Assembly (NCBI GenBank): GCA_903842575.1
Contig: CAIMMM010000006.1
Coordinates: 137,456-201,455, forward strand
From: an uncultured Bacteroidota bacterium
Lineage (GTDB): Bacteria; Bacteroidota; Bacteroidia; Flavobacteriales; Flavobacteriaceae
Direction of reading: 5' to 3'
DNA length: 64,000 bases
The notes under the pieces were generated by a model. The model was not told the DNA's origin and ran no database searches. It was given only the letters and a program-made list of their open reading frames with translations. Numbering within the stretch: the stretch's first letter is position 1; each line of letters starts with the position of its first letter. Positions 1 to 9,401 of the stretch are shown here, piece after piece. The translations under genes and the position numbers were made by a program.

Positions 1-1059
1 AGCCTGTTTCCAACTGAATTTGACCGCCATTTTTTCTCTTTTTTGGGAGATTTGTGTGTCTATTAAACCAATATCTATTTTGTTTTTCAGGTCTGCTAAG
101 TCCAAAGGATTGAAAAGACAATCGTCAAAAAAATCAAAATCAGACATAGCAGTAGTGTTCGAACAAATGGTTGGGGTTTTGGTGGCCAATGATTCTAAAG
201 GCGGAATACCAAAACCTTCTGCGATGGAAGGATAAATAGATAAATCAGCACCCCGAACCAACGATAGTAAATCTTGGGAATTGACTTTATTAAAGGAAAA
301 AATGTTTGCTTTTATTTCTTCCGAAAGTGATGTATAATAGTCATTATAGACTTTGTTTTCTATAGCTTTATCACCAACAAAAACTAAGGTGTGATTTTTA
401 TAATAGCCATTTTCAACAAACACTTTTAGTAATCGGTCGTGATTTTTTCTGGGCTCCCATCGACTAACATAAATAAAGTAGTTTGTAACTTTGAACTTTC
501 CTTTTATTTCTTCTTTTACAAAAGCTTTATCATAATCTTCAAAATAAATGGGGTCAACTGCATTGGGCGTTATGGTAATTTCTGAGATCTTGAAATGTTT
601 TTGGATTTGTTTTTTTGAATATTCTGAAACCGTCAAAACAACATCTGAATGTTTAGCACTAGCTTTAAATAGTAGCTTGTTTTTGATTTTATAAAGAAGA
701 GGAAAAGAATCAGGGAAATCTAAAAACAATACATCGTGAATGGTTACGATGTATTTGCATTTTTTTATAGGAGGAACAATGTATTGAAAATGGGCATAAT
801 CAATATTGTTTGTTTTTATTAATTTTGGAATGTCGAATAACAATCTAATGTATTTGTTTTTGGATTTATATTTTAAATAAATAACATTTACATGTATCCC
901 AAAAACAGACTGCAAATTTTCAACATCAAATGCAGCTAAGAAAAAAGTTTTTCTTTTGTCTTTGATAAGTTCCTGATACAATCCTTTAATATAGCTTGTA
1001 GTCCCTTGAAGGTTTCCGTCAAAGACGTGACAGTCTACAAAAAAAAATTTTGCGCCCAT
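1..1059 (-). CDS. GT4-family glycosyltransferase, partial (3' end beyond window)
   Basis: This reading frame is absent from the ORF track because it runs off the left edge. It starts with ATG at 1059 (MGAKFFFVDCHVFDGN) and stays open to base 1. It reads as a GT-B glycosyltransferase of family GT4: an N-terminal half with a TIHDVLFLDFP stretch, an FIYVSRWEPRKN motif opening the second Rossmann domain, and the EX7E motif AEGFGIPPLE near residues 279-287 that binds the nucleotide-sugar phosphate. It would add a sugar to the lipid-linked repeat unit at the inner membrane. Its stop lies outside the window. It starts one base after the stop of the polymerase-like gene, so it is the downstream member of that operon. 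Donor and linkage cannot be told. Confidence 0.88.
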   Translation of the reverse strand, partial: MGAKFFFVDCHVFDGNLQGTTSYIKGLYQELIKDKRKTFFLAAFDVENLQSVFGIHVNVIYLKYKSKNKYIRLLFDIPKLIKTNNIDYAHFQYIVPPIKKCKYIVTIHDVLFLDFPDSFPLLYKIKNKLLFKASAKHSDVVLTVSEYSKKQIQKHFKISEITITPNAVDPIYFEDYDKAFVKEEIKGKFKVTNYFIYVSRWEPRKNHDRLLKVFVENGYYKNHTLVFVGDKAIENKVYNDYYTSLSEEIKANIFSFNKVNSQDLLSLVRGADLSIYPSIAEGFGIPPLESLATKTPTICSNTTAMSDFDFFDDCLFNPLDLADLKNKIDIGLIDTQISQKREKMAVKFSWKQA

Positions 1060-1060
1060 T

Positions 1061-2308
1061 TCAATTTATTCTATTCTGATTATTAGTCTTTACATGAATT
1101 TCCCTGAAACAAATTAAAAGACCTAATAAAATAGATTTATTGTCTGATAAATTATATACACCCATAAAAACCCAATTTGAAAACATCAAAAAAACACCGG
1201 TACCTATAAGAAGTAAATTTATATTATTAACAATTTCAATGTTTGATTCTGTTTTCTTAAAAAGAAAATAAATTGAGAATAAATAAATAAACAATCCTAA
1301 TAGTCCTGATTTTAAAAAAATTGTCATGAATCCATTATGAAGAATAGAAATATATCTTAATTCCATATCTCCTAACCAAACTTTTTGTTTTAAATCAATT
1401 TTTGACCCTATTCCCTGGCCAAACAAAACAGAATTCATGCCGTCTCTGGTAATTTGCCTAACGGTCATTATGTTTTCATAGGAACGATAATTATCATTAA
1501 AATCTTTCCAATCGTCTCTATTAATTTTAGTTTTAAATGGTTCAATTGGGGCAATTTTTATTTTATACAATAATGCTTCAATCCCTTCACCATTTCTTTT
1601 CGGGTTGATATATAATATTGTTGAATAGCCTATTATGCTTACAATTATAACAGAAACTAAAATGGTTATGGCTCTTTTATTTATTTTGAAATATCCTTTT
1701 ATAGCTAAGAAAAGAATAATAAACTGAATGAAATTAGTTCTTGCAAGATACATAAATGCAGAAATCATAATGATTATAGTATAAAGAAGCGTTTTTTCTT
1801 TAGAAAAATTTAATTCAAATTTTTCATGAAAAATTAATATTATCAAAGCATAAACCTCAAAATCACTAAAATAACCTCCATAAAATCGGAGGTCATTAAC
1901 TGTTATTGCTTTAAAAAAAATCACACCGTAAAAAATTAAACAGAAATGAATAATAGCTATAAAAAAAGCAACGTGGGTGATGGATTGAAATACTTTTTCT
2001 GGAAATTTTTTACACAGTTGATAGCCAATTAATAGCCCTATTATTGGTTTAATTAAATATGTAATATCGCGTATAACATAGTAAAATTCGTGATTCTTAA
2101 AAAAGAATACAATTGACGCAAGTGCTAGAATCAAAGAAAAACAAAACAACTGTTTTAAAATTCCTAATGAGTAATGGTTTTGGATTGTAAAAAGTGCCGT
2201 AAATGACCAAATAGCAAAAGTTAACTCGTAATTATTTAGATAAGGGACATAAATACAAATGGCGAAAAGTAATTGATAGAGTAATGTTTTCTTTATAACT
2301 GTTGTCAT
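1061..2308 (-). CDS. O-antigen polymerase / ligase-like membrane protein (Wzy-like)
   Basis: A 415-residue protein made almost entirely of hydrophobic segments (about ten), with one longer hydrophilic loop in the second half (around residues 235-300), the layout of Wzy polymerases and WaaL-type ligases. Sequence in these families is poorly conserved, so the call rests on topology and on neighbours: an acyltransferase, a flippase and glycosyltransferases on the same strand. It would polymerise repeat units on the periplasmic face of the inner membrane. It overlaps the stop of the preceding acyltransferase by one base (TAATG), which suggests translational coupling. Polymerase is favoured over ligase because a flippase and a chain-length protein are present, but the two cannot be separated by reading. 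Confidence 0.75.
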   Translation of the reverse strand: MTTVIKKTLLYQLLFAICIYVPYLNNYELTFAIWSFTALFTIQNHYSLGILKQLFCFSLILALASIVFFFKNHEFYYVIRDITYLIKPIIGLLIGYQLCKKFPEKVFQSITHVAFFIAIIHFCLIFYGVIFFKAITVNDLRFYGGYFSDFEVYALIILIFHEKFELNFSKEKTLLYTIIIMISAFMYLARTNFIQFIILFLAIKGYFKINKRAITILVSVIIVSIIGYSTILYINPKRNGEGIEALLYKIKIAPIEPFKTKINRDDWKDFNDNYRSYENIMTVRQITRDGMNSVLFGQGIGSKIDLKQKVWLGDMELRYISILHNGFMTIFLKSGLLGLFIYLFSIYFLFKKTESNIEIVNNINLLLIGTGVFLMFSNWVFMGVYNLSDNKSILLGLLICFREIHVKTNNQNRIN

Positions 2309-2985
2309 TATTCTATGATTTTTAAAACTTTTGCCGGAATCCCACCAATGACCACATTGTCTGGAAAAGTATTATTGACCACGGCGCCAGCAGCAACCAC
2401 TGAATTATTTCCTACACTACAACCATCAAGAAAAGTAACTTTAGCGCCAACCCAAATGTTGTTTCCTAATTTAATTCCCTTTGAAGTAACCCCTTGTTCT
2501 CTGATAAGTGTTTTAGGGTCTGAAAAGATGTGGTTTTCCGAATGAAATGAAATATAGGAACCCATAATTACATCATCTCCTATTTCTATTCCGCCTGCGG
2601 CACCAAAATGGGAGTAATCACCTATTGCAGAATTATTTCCCATTTTTAAACCAATGCCATATTTTGAAAGATGACTAGTCGAATTTAAATTTGAAAAAGC
2701 TCCAATTTTTACAAAATCCCCAAATATGATTTTTTCTGAAGAAAAACCATCTATAATTGTGTGCTTTTCTATGGTTACATTTTTTCCGAAAATAATATTT
2801 TGAGAATTTAGTATTTTTGTGTTTTGCCCAACAAAAACCTTACTCCCGGTTTTTAAAAAACCTCTGATAAGCATGCCTGTCCTTTTGTATATTATTTGAC
2901 AAAAAAGTTTATTTGGAATTCTTGGGTCAATCTGATACCTTTTCCCAGACCTCAATAATAATTTTTGAAATATCCCTTTTATCAT
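2308..2985 (-). CDS. Left-handed beta-helix acyltransferase (hexapeptide-repeat, LacA/WbbJ type)
   Basis: A 225-residue protein with hexapeptide repeats from about residue 60 to the end (IIFGKNVTIEKHTIIDG, IKLGNNIWVGAKVTFLDG, VGNNSVVAAGAVV) and the common C-terminal GGIPAKVLKII. The SFHSENHIF segment holds the histidine expected as catalytic base. Such enzymes O- or N-acetylate sugars using acetyl-CoA, as trimers in the cytoplasm. In this locus it probably decorates a sugar of the polysaccharide repeat. It is followed with one-base overlap by the polymerase-like gene and is 46 bases downstream of the flippase gene. The acceptor is unknown. Confidence 0.88.
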   Translation of the reverse strand: MIKGIFQKLLLRSGKRYQIDPRIPNKLFCQIIYKRTGMLIRGFLKTGSKVFVGQNTKILNSQNIIFGKNVTIEKHTIIDGFSSEKIIFGDFVKIGAFSNLNSTSHLSKYGIGLKMGNNSAIGDYSHFGAAGGIEIGDDVIMGSYISFHSENHIFSDPKTLIREQGVTSKGIKLGNNIWVGAKVTFLDGCSVGNNSVVAAGAVVNNTFPDNVVIGGIPAKVLKIIE

Positions 2986-3031
2986 TAGATTAAGCCTTAA
3001 TTGCTACAACTACCAAAAATACAATTGTTTT

Positions 3032-4297
3032 TTAACTTGAACGAATAAATAATTTATTTTTAATGCAATAGAAATAGTAAGAAATTATGAGTGTTTCGGA
3101 AATTATCAATGAAATTAACGCACCAAAAACTTTGTAAATTGGTGTTAAGATAACTATCAACAAAAGTGTTATAATTGTAATTGTCATCACTGAGTTTATG
3201 TATTCCTTTTGCTTATTCCACCCTAACATTAATTGTTTCAAAGGCTGAGCAATACTTTGTAGTATAGGAATCATTAAAGCAATTTTTAACAACTCACTAA
3301 TAAGTAAAACGTTTTTAGGATTAAAATAATCAATAATTTTTAATGAAAATATAGCAATGAATAGGGTTGAAAATAATATAAAAAGAAAATTTAACCCGTT
3401 TACCTTTTCCCAAAATTTTATCCCTTCATTTTTACTTTTATCTAATAAAAAACAAACTCTTGGAAACACAAAATTGAAAAATAATATAATATAAGTTCTA
3501 AAGATTACAATGATTTGATCGATGATTTTATATTGACCTGCCATCATATTATTCCCAAAAAAACTAATCAAAACTATTGGAGAATACATTTGAAGCGAAA
3601 CAAATATTTGGGAGAAAAACATAGAAAAATTAGTCTTTAAATAGGTTTTGACTTCTTTTAAAGTAGTTTTATTAAATGAAAAAGAATAGCGCTTCCATAA
3701 GTAAATAAAGACAATGCTGTTGGCAATAATCATCCCTAATCCCCATAATAAATTATTATAAATATAATCGTTTGGTTCATGGATAAAAACAAATATCCCT
3801 ATAACATATAAAACTTTGGATATAATATTTAAAATGGTAATCCATTTAAAATTTTCTAATCCCTGTAAAAACCATGTCGGATTAATAAATTGACCTATAA
3901 GGATTGGCAAGCTTAAAAAAAACAATTTCTTCTCATGATTAAAAAAAGGGGCTGTATAAAAAAGAACGCTCGTGATAGCTAAAACTATTAATAGCAAAAT
4001 AAATTTGGCGGAATAAATTGTTACAAAAATTTTTTCGAGATTTTCATTATTTTCTCTATTTATTGAAACTTCTTTAACGCCCAAAATATCCGAACCATAA
4101 TCTATGAAAACCATTAAAAAAAAGGAAATTGCTAATCCAACTCCAATTTTTCCATAACCTTCTTCGCTACAAATTGAAACAATATAGGGAACTACAAGTA
4201 TTGGTGTAACTAAATTAAATACTTGCCCAACACCATATGTTACAAAGTTGTTGAGCTGTTTATGCTTTTTAATATAATCAATACTTTTATTTAGCAT
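3032..4297 (-). CDS. Polysaccharide flippase (Wzx / MOP superfamily)
   Basis: A 421-residue integral membrane protein with roughly twelve hydrophobic segments. The N-terminal FVTYGVGQVFNLVTPILVVPYI and the GYGKIGVGLAISFF region are typical of the RfbX/PST family of O-unit flippases. It would move undecaprenyl-pyrophosphate-linked repeat units across the inner membrane before polymerisation. It sits on the same strand as the polymerase and glycosyltransferase genes, but a strong terminator hairpin lies directly upstream of its start, between it and the lipoprotein gene. It therefore needs read-through or its own promoter; no clear TAnnTTTG is visible in the short gap. Confidence 0.88.
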   Translation of the reverse strand: MLNKSIDYIKKHKQLNNFVTYGVGQVFNLVTPILVVPYIVSICSEEGYGKIGVGLAISFFLMVFIDYGSDILGVKEVSINRENNENLEKIFVTIYSAKFILLLIVLAITSVLFYTAPFFNHEKKLFFLSLPILIGQFINPTWFLQGLENFKWITILNIISKVLYVIGIFVFIHEPNDYIYNNLLWGLGMIIANSIVFIYLWKRYSFSFNKTTLKEVKTYLKTNFSMFFSQIFVSLQMYSPIVLISFFGNNMMAGQYKIIDQIIVIFRTYIILFFNFVFPRVCFLLDKSKNEGIKFWEKVNGLNFLFILFSTLFIAIFSLKIIDYFNPKNVLLISELLKIALMIPILQSIAQPLKQLMLGWNKQKEYINSVMTITIITLLLIVILTPIYKVFGALISLIISETLIISYYFYCIKNKLFIRSS

Positions 4298-4316
4298 TTA
4301 GTCGTTGTTATAAAAC

Positions 4317-4357
4317 AAAAAACTACAAATAAAGAGACTCTTTTATTTGTAGTTTTT
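4317..4357 (-). terminator. Rho-independent terminator after the lipoprotein gene
   Basis: A perfect 12-base inverted repeat, ACTACAAATAAA / TTTATTTGTAGT (4322-4333 and 4342-4353) with an 8-base loop, flanked by an A run on the left and a T run on the right, so it could terminate in either direction. It follows the lipoprotein gene and precedes the flippase start. Confidence 0.85.
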
Positions 4358-4376
4358 ATGATTCTATTTATGTGCT

Positions 4377-4925
4377 TTATTTTACCAACTTAATCAATTC
4401 TGGCCCTAAAATGTCTTGCTGTGGACAAATTGAAGGTACTTTCCTTTCCCCATTTTCTACAGCCGCTTTAACAAGTCCTGTATTAATATCAGCTTTACAT
4501 TGGTTTAAATCATCTCTAAAGAACAGCCAAAATTTTGGCCCATATGCTTCAAAAGTCTTTCCTTGATAAGTCATTTTTACTCCTTTAACCGTAATGTCTT
4601 CTTGGTCTTTTTTCAGACCCAAGTCAAATCTTATTTGTGTTGGGTAAACATCTTCTGGAAGTGTATATACAACTTCTTGTTCGTTTTCGCTTCCTTTTAC
4701 ACCCTGCCACATTGGTTTTACACTATAAAAATTTGTCGAACCATCTTCTGTAAAATATAAAGCAAAATCGTCATCCTTTTTAACGATAACCCTCAATGCC
4801 ACTTTAAAACTATTGTCTACGACTTCGGGCTTTACTACTTCTAAGCTGTCAACAGATTTATCATTTTTACATCCTGTAAAAACAGTTGCAACGAATAAAA
4901 TGGATAAAATAATTCTTGTTTTCAT
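4377..4925 (-). CDS. Predicted lipoprotein of unknown function
   Basis: A 182-residue protein with a lipoprotein signal peptide: charged MKTR, a hydrophobic stretch and the lipobox VFTGC, with Cys19 the likely lipidated residue. The mature part is hydrophilic and looks like a small beta-rich domain (YTLPEDVYPTQIRFDLGL), with two further cysteines in the C-terminal half (NQCKAD, PSICPQ). I do not recognise the family. It lies inside the polysaccharide locus but has its own promoter upstream and terminator downstream, so it is a separate transcription unit. Its role could be unrelated to polysaccharide synthesis. Confidence 0.85.
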   Translation of the reverse strand: MKTRIILSILFVATVFTGCKNDKSVDSLEVVKPEVVDNSFKVALRVIVKKDDDFALYFTEDGSTNFYSVKPMWQGVKGSENEQEVVYTLPEDVYPTQIRFDLGLKKDQEDITVKGVKMTYQGKTFEAYGPKFWLFFRDDLNQCKADINTGLVKAAVENGERKVPSICPQQDILGPELIKLVK

Positions 4926-4942
4926 TTTTTAATAAATTTTTA

Positions 4943-4950
4943 CAAAGTTA
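4943..4950 (-). promoter_or_regulatory. Bacteroidota -7 element (TAACTTTG) for the lipoprotein gene
   Basis: On the minus strand TAACTTTG matches the TAnnTTTG -7 consensus and lies 18 bases before the lipoprotein start codon. No clear -33 TTG is seen. Confidence 0.6.
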
Positions 4951-4964
4951 ATTTTTTTTTTAAA

Positions 4965-5705
4965 CTACAGTGATTTTCTTTTAAAATCTCCTCTCGAAAA
5001 ATATTTTTCTACAAAGCAATAAACCAAGATAAAGAAATAGCGACTTCCCATTTCTTTGATTTTTAATTTGGAAACGCCAAATTTTCTATTCGTCCAAGAG
5101 TTAGGAACAACGGTATAACTATACCCTCTAATAATGGCTTTTAAAGGCAGCTCAATTGTTAAATTAAAGTGGGGTGATAAAATTGGCTTAACACCATCTA
5201 TAACTTCTCTTTTGTATAATTTAAAAGCATTGGTCGTATCGTTGTATTTGATGCTCATCACCATTTGGATGATAAAATTAGCGATACGATTAATGACTTT
5301 TTTCACCCATGGATAATCTATTACTTTTCCTCCTTTGATAAATCGGCTACCGAATACACAATCATAATTACCTTCAATCATTGTGGTATAATAACGAATC
5401 AGATCATATGGCGAATCGGATAAATCGGCCATCATCACGGCTACACAATCCCCTGAATACCGCTCTAAACCGTAACGAACCGCATAGCCAAAACCATTTG
5501 GACCCTGATTGGTTCCATAAGTAACTGCCGGATATTTTTGTGCCAACGTTTCTAAAACCTTAAGTGTTCCATCTTTTGAATTGTCATTAACCACATAAAT
5601 TTCATGATCAATATTAACTTTAGCAAACGCCTCTTCAATTTGGTCAATGGTTTCTGTAATCGATTCTTCTTCGTTATAGGCCGGAATTACAATGCTTAAT
5701 TTCAT
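4965..5705 (-). CDS. GT2-family glycosyltransferase (DPM1/DPG synthase-like)
   Basis: A 246-residue protein opening with the GT-A start MKLSIVIPAYNEEESI, then VNDNSKDGT and the region MMADLSDSP in place of the usual DADLQ-type metal-binding motif. The family transfers a sugar from a nucleotide donor to polyprenyl phosphate or to a growing glycan. There is no strong C-terminal membrane pair, so this is the short soluble or peripheral form. It abuts the FkbM gene exactly (ATG at 5705, FkbM stop from 5706), so the two are co-translated. The same pairing with two epimerases upstream suggests a dedicated sugar-transfer module. The donor is unknown. Confidence 0.9.
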   Translation of the reverse strand: MKLSIVIPAYNEEESITETIDQIEEAFAKVNIDHEIYVVNDNSKDGTLKVLETLAQKYPAVTYGTNQGPNGFGYAVRYGLERYSGDCVAVMMADLSDSPYDLIRYYTTMIEGNYDCVFGSRFIKGGKVIDYPWVKKVINRIANFIIQMVMSIKYNDTTNAFKLYKREVIDGVKPILSPHFNLTIELPLKAIIRGYSYTVVPNSWTNRKFGVSKLKIKEMGSRYFFILVYCFVEKYFSRGDFKRKSL

Positions 5706-6434
5706 TTATTTTCTCTTATTCTCAAATATTATTTCTGCGAAATCTCCAAATCCGTGCTTGATTTTAGCAATCTTTTCAAAACCATTTTTATTTAAAATAG
5801 TTTCAATGTCCTCATGTTGATTATTGCTCAGATACATGTCGTCATTATGACTTTCTAATTGAATAAATCGTATTGGTAAAACAGTTTCGTCATTTGTAAA
5901 CAATCCTTGTAAGCATTGTAATTCATGACCTTCAACATCTATTTTTAAAACATCGTATGACTTATTTGGATTCTCTTTTAAAAAATCAATCAATCGGATT
6001 ACGGCAACTTTATAACGGTCGACAATTATATTTTCTTTGGAAACGCCTAAAATTTTGGCTTTTTTGGCTAAAAATTTAGAGTTAAGGTTTAGCTCTTCAA
6101 AAGTAGAGGTTTCATCTAAAATGTTTTCGTGAAAAACCAATTCTCCTTTTATATTGCTGACCCCAAAATTATGTAATCTAATATTATTTGATACTTTGTA
6201 TTTGTTTTCCAAATAAACAAAAAGCTTTTTGTTAGGCTCAAAAGCATCAAACTTTGCATTAGGGATAATTTTTAAAAAAAAATCTATTGATTGTCCCTTG
6301 TTAGCCCCAACATCTAGAATGCTGACATTCTCTTTCTTTAAATTTTCAATATAAAATCTTTTCAACTTCGGATAAAAGAAAATGCCTTCATTTATATGAA
6401 CTAGTTTTTGTACAATTTTGGTTCTAATGTTCAT
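5706..6434 (-). CDS. FkbM-family methyltransferase
   Basis: A 242-residue class I SAM-dependent methyltransferase. Motif I, DVGANKGQ, is at residues 41-48, FDAFEPNKK follows as the acidic SAM-ribose motif, and VLKIDVEGHE is the FkbM signature in the second half. Members O-methylate sugars or other hydroxyls. In this locus it probably methylates a sugar of the polysaccharide, capping or decorating the chain. It lies 3 bases after the first epimerase gene's stop and abuts the GT2 gene, so it is within one operon. Confidence 0.9.
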   Translation of the reverse strand: MNIRTKIVQKLVHINEGIFFYPKLKRFYIENLKKENVSILDVGANKGQSIDFFLKIIPNAKFDAFEPNKKLFVYLENKYKVSNNIRLHNFGVSNIKGELVFHENILDETSTFEELNLNSKFLAKKAKILGVSKENIIVDRYKVAVIRLIDFLKENPNKSYDVLKIDVEGHELQCLQGLFTNDETVLPIRFIQLESHNDDMYLSNNQHEDIETILNKNGFEKIAKIKHGFGDFAEIIFENKRK

Positions 6435-6437
6435 GAA

Positions 6438-7499
6438 TTAGTTTTTATTACTCGTTGCAATATAAATTTGTTTCAAAATATCATTGATATTATATTTCCA
6501 AGTCCAGTTTGGGTAATGTGCTTGGAATTTAGAAACATCACTTATCCACCAAATATGATCTCCAATTCGGTTGGCTTCGGTATACTCGTAATTCATCGGC
6601 TTTCCCGTAATCGCTTCACACATTTCTATTGCTTCAGCCATAGAACAATTAGAATGCCTTCCTCCGCCTGCATTATATACTTCGCCTTGTCTTGGGTTTT
6701 GATAAAAATGCCAAAACATATTTACCAAATCCCAACTGTGAATGTTATCGCGAACTTGTTTCCCTTGATAACCAAAAACCGTGTATTTATCTCCTGTAAT
6801 GGCGCATTTCATAAGGTAAGATAAAAATCCGTGAAGCTTTGTTCCTGAGTGATTTGGACCCGTTAAGCAACCTCCGCGAAAAACACCTGTATTCATGCCA
6901 AAATATTTTCCGTATTCTTGTACCAACACATCCGCAGCTACTTTTGAAGCGCCGAAAAGCGAATGTTTGGTTTGGTCAATACTCATTTTTTCATCAATTC
7001 CGTCCTTGAAATAGGGATGCGATTCATCAATTTCCCAACGTTTTTCTAATTCTACTAAAGGTAAATAGTTTGGCGTATCTCCATAAACCTTATTGGTAGA
7101 TGTAAAAATAAAGGTAGCGCCCGAACAATACAATCTTGTTGACTCCAACATATTTAATGTTCCATTGGCATTGACGGTAAAATCGGTAATAGGTTCATTG
7201 GCAGCCCAATCATGACTTGGTTGTGCGGCAGTGTGAATTACTAATTTTATAGCCGAACCATATGTTGAAAATATTTTTTCTATTTCCTCAAAATTTCTAA
7301 TATCAGCATGGTGATGCTCGAAATTTGGGATGGAGTCTACCAACTTTTTTGTATTCCATTCTGTAGAGGCATCGGCACCAAAGAACACTTGGCGCATATT
7401 GTTATCTATTCCAATAATTTTATCGAATTTTGAAGCAAAAAAAGTTACTGACTCGCTACCAATTAGTCCCGAAGACCCTGTAATAATACAAATATTCAT
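6438..7499 (-). CDS. NAD-dependent epimerase/dehydratase (CDP-paratose 2-epimerase-like), catalytic Tyr replaced by Phe
   Basis: A 353-residue extended short-chain dehydrogenase/reductase. It has the NAD-binding TGSSGLIGS motif at residues 8-16, [15 protein letters not shown], and the TSTNKVYGD segment where the active-site Thr/Ser lies. The sequence [18 protein letters not shown] and [13 protein letters not shown] resemble CDP-paratose/tyvelose 2-epimerases. The usual YxxxK active-site motif reads FGASK, so the catalytic tyrosine is phenylalanine; I checked this against the nucleotides (TTC). Either the family uses a different base or the protein has altered chemistry. It overlaps the stop of the large membrane protein gene by one base and pairs with a second epimerase upstream. 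Confidence 0.88.
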   Translation of the reverse strand: MNICIITGSSGLIGSESVTFFASKFDKIIGIDNNMRQVFFGADASTEWNTKKLVDSIPNFEHHHADIRNFEEIEKIFSTYGSAIKLVIHTAAQPSHDWAANEPITDFTVNANGTLNMLESTRLYCSGATFIFTSTNKVYGDTPNYLPLVELEKRWEIDESHPYFKDGIDEKMSIDQTKHSLFGASKVAADVLVQEYGKYFGMNTGVFRGGCLTGPNHSGTKLHGFLSYLMKCAITGDKYTVFGYQGKQVRDNIHSWDLVNMFWHFYQNPRQGEVYNAGGGRHSNCSMAEAIEMCEAITGKPMNYEYTEANRIGDHIWWISDVSKFQAHYPNWTWKYNINDILKQIYIATSNKN

Positions 7500-9400
7500 T
7501 ATTGTGTGATTTTATATTCGGTTATTTTAATTTTATCTTTGAACATTGTTTTGTTTCCGAGTTTAAAATTATAATATTTTATCGATTCTATTTTGTCCAA
7601 ACTGTCAGTAAAAAACAATCTGTAGAAATCCTCGGTCTTGGTTATATTTTTATCTAAAAATAATCCTGATTGCAAAAGGTTTTTCCCCGTTCTATATTGT
7701 CTAGGATTTCCAGTTGCATTAATTTCCAAATTAATTTCTGGTGAATGATCAATAACGGACATCATACTTCCTTTAATTGAATTATAAACTCCTATTTCAT
7801 AATATACATCTTGTTTTGGTGTCAAAGATGATTCTGCCATCATGGCGTATTCTTTAATTTTTTCAAGTTTGATAGGTTTAAAATCTTTTTTTCTTTGTAA
7901 TAAAATGAAATTCCTGTTTTGAAAATCAAATAAATCAACCGGGTTGTAGTTTTTAAGGAGGCACAGATTCACTTTTGGCTCGTCAAATAACGGATACCTT
8001 TCGTCCATAGAAAGATACTCATAGATAACAAATTCCGGCGCTTTATTGTAGTTGTTATAGTGATTGAAATTCATATTCTCCAAATAAAGCGTATAGGCGA
8101 TATAGGATTGAAAGATAGGTCTTGGCGAAAAGTTTAATTTATTTTCAAACAAAAGTTGCGTATTCCACGGGAAAATATCAACCGTGTTTACGCCAATTTT
8201 TGCTTTAACAGAAAACGGAAGTTGATTGTCGTTTGGGAAAAGGTGTAAGCCGGATATGGGTGTAAAATCTTTAATCCCTATTAAGTAATATTTATCCATC
8301 TTGTTAACGGTTTCAAAGGGTAATTTTGTTGCCTTATCAAAATAGACTATTCCAAATGAGGTCAAAACGCAAATCACTATTAAGCTACTCGAATATTTTT
8401 TATAATTATCAAAATGTAAATCTTGGATAGACAAGATTATTAAAACTGAAAATATAAAAAACTCCGTTTCGAGTCCTCTAACAAAACCCGACTTGTAGAT
8501 CACAAATATTGGAATTGCATAAATAATTAAGATAGTTCCGTTTTTAATTAGGTTGGTTTTTCTTTCTGCAAATGTTTTATGTCCTAAAATAAATACGGTT
8601 GAAAAAAATACAAAAAGTGCCAATAATCTTCTGTTTAATTTATGTTCTAAATACATCACATCATTATATCCAGATATAATCTCTAAAGCAGTTTTTACAT
8701 AGTTAACCAGGTCAACATTTAAAAATCTACAAGCCAAAACAATTCCAATTATTGGTGTTACAGCATAAAGCAACAACCAATAAATCTTTTCCTTTTTAGT
8801 TATCAAATTATAAAAAAGACCCATGAAAAATAAAGGGAAGGCAATTAATCCTGTGTTGAATTTGATAAAGAACAATAGTAATAAAAGTATTATTTGTAAT
8901 AAATAATAAATAAATTTAGGCGTTTCAATGCTTTGTCTTATCCAAAAAACTAAAAAGGCTAATAGGATTAAAGCTGTTGAAGATCCAATATGAACTGGGA
9001 TTAAAAGCGTATAACCAATAATCAAAAGGGCTGTGATTATCTTATTTTTACTCTTTGTAAAAGAAATGAAATAGATTAAAAAGAAGTTTAAATAAAAGAA
9101 GGTGTCAAACAAGATAAGCGCATTACCACTTGTTCCCCAGCCAAGTCTGGTTGAAAGATAGGATAGCGGGCCATAAGTAAACGCAAAATCTGTTCCCCAG
9201 ACCAATTGTTTGATATTAATATAATTAAGGGTTAATATCCATGATAAATCCAAACCCCACCAAACATCAGGAGAAGGTGTTAAAGGCGGAAAATAGACAT
9301 CAAAATATCTTGGAACGTGAATAAAAGCACAAAGCAACGACAAAAGCAACCCTAAAAGATTCCATTTGTTCCCTAAAAATTCTTTGCTCTTTTTTATCAT
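7499..9400 (-). CDS. Large multi-pass membrane protein of unknown function in the polysaccharide locus
   Basis: A 633-residue protein. About ten hydrophobic segments fill residues 10-360, followed by a 270-residue hydrophilic C-terminal part, presumably periplasmic. The layout resembles GT-C glycosyltransferases (Arnt/PMT-like), and an early [30 protein letters not shown] loop contains acidic residues that could be the active site, but I see no diagnostic motif. It is sandwiched without gaps between two related epimerase genes (one-base overlap on one side, one base on the other), so the three are very likely one functional unit. The function is unknown; transfer of the sugar made by the epimerases is a guess. 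Confidence 0.82.
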   Translation of the reverse strand: MIKKSKEFLGNKWNLLGLLLSLLCAFIHVPRYFDVYFPPLTPSPDVWWGLDLSWILTLNYINIKQLVWGTDFAFTYGPLSYLSTRLGWGTSGNALILFDTFFYLNFFLIYFISFTKSKNKIITALLIIGYTLLIPVHIGSSTALILLAFLVFWIRQSIETPKFIYYLLQIILLLLLFFIKFNTGLIAFPLFFMGLFYNLITKKEKIYWLLLYAVTPIIGIVLACRFLNVDLVNYVKTALEIISGYNDVMYLEHKLNRRLLALFVFFSTVFILGHKTFAERKTNLIKNGTILIIYAIPIFVIYKSGFVRGLETEFFIFSVLIILSIQDLHFDNYKKYSSSLIVICVLTSFGIVYFDKATKLPFETVNKMDKYYLIGIKDFTPISGLHLFPNDNQLPFSVKAKIGVNTVDIFPWNTQLLFENKLNFSPRPIFQSYIAYTLYLENMNFNHYNNYNKAPEFVIYEYLSMDERYPLFDEPKVNLCLLKNYNPVDLFDFQNRNFILLQRKKDFKPIKLEKIKEYAMMAESSLTPKQDVYYEIGVYNSIKGSMMSVIDHSPEINLEINATGNPRQYRTGKNLLQSGLFLDKNITKTEDFYRLFFTDSLDKIESIKYYNFKLGNKTMFKDKIKITEYKITQ

Positions 9401-9401
9401 A

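Noticed and set aside
6408-6824. Plus-strand 138-residue ORF
   Set aside because: Antisense to the FkbM and epimerase genes, no start context or recognisable motifs.
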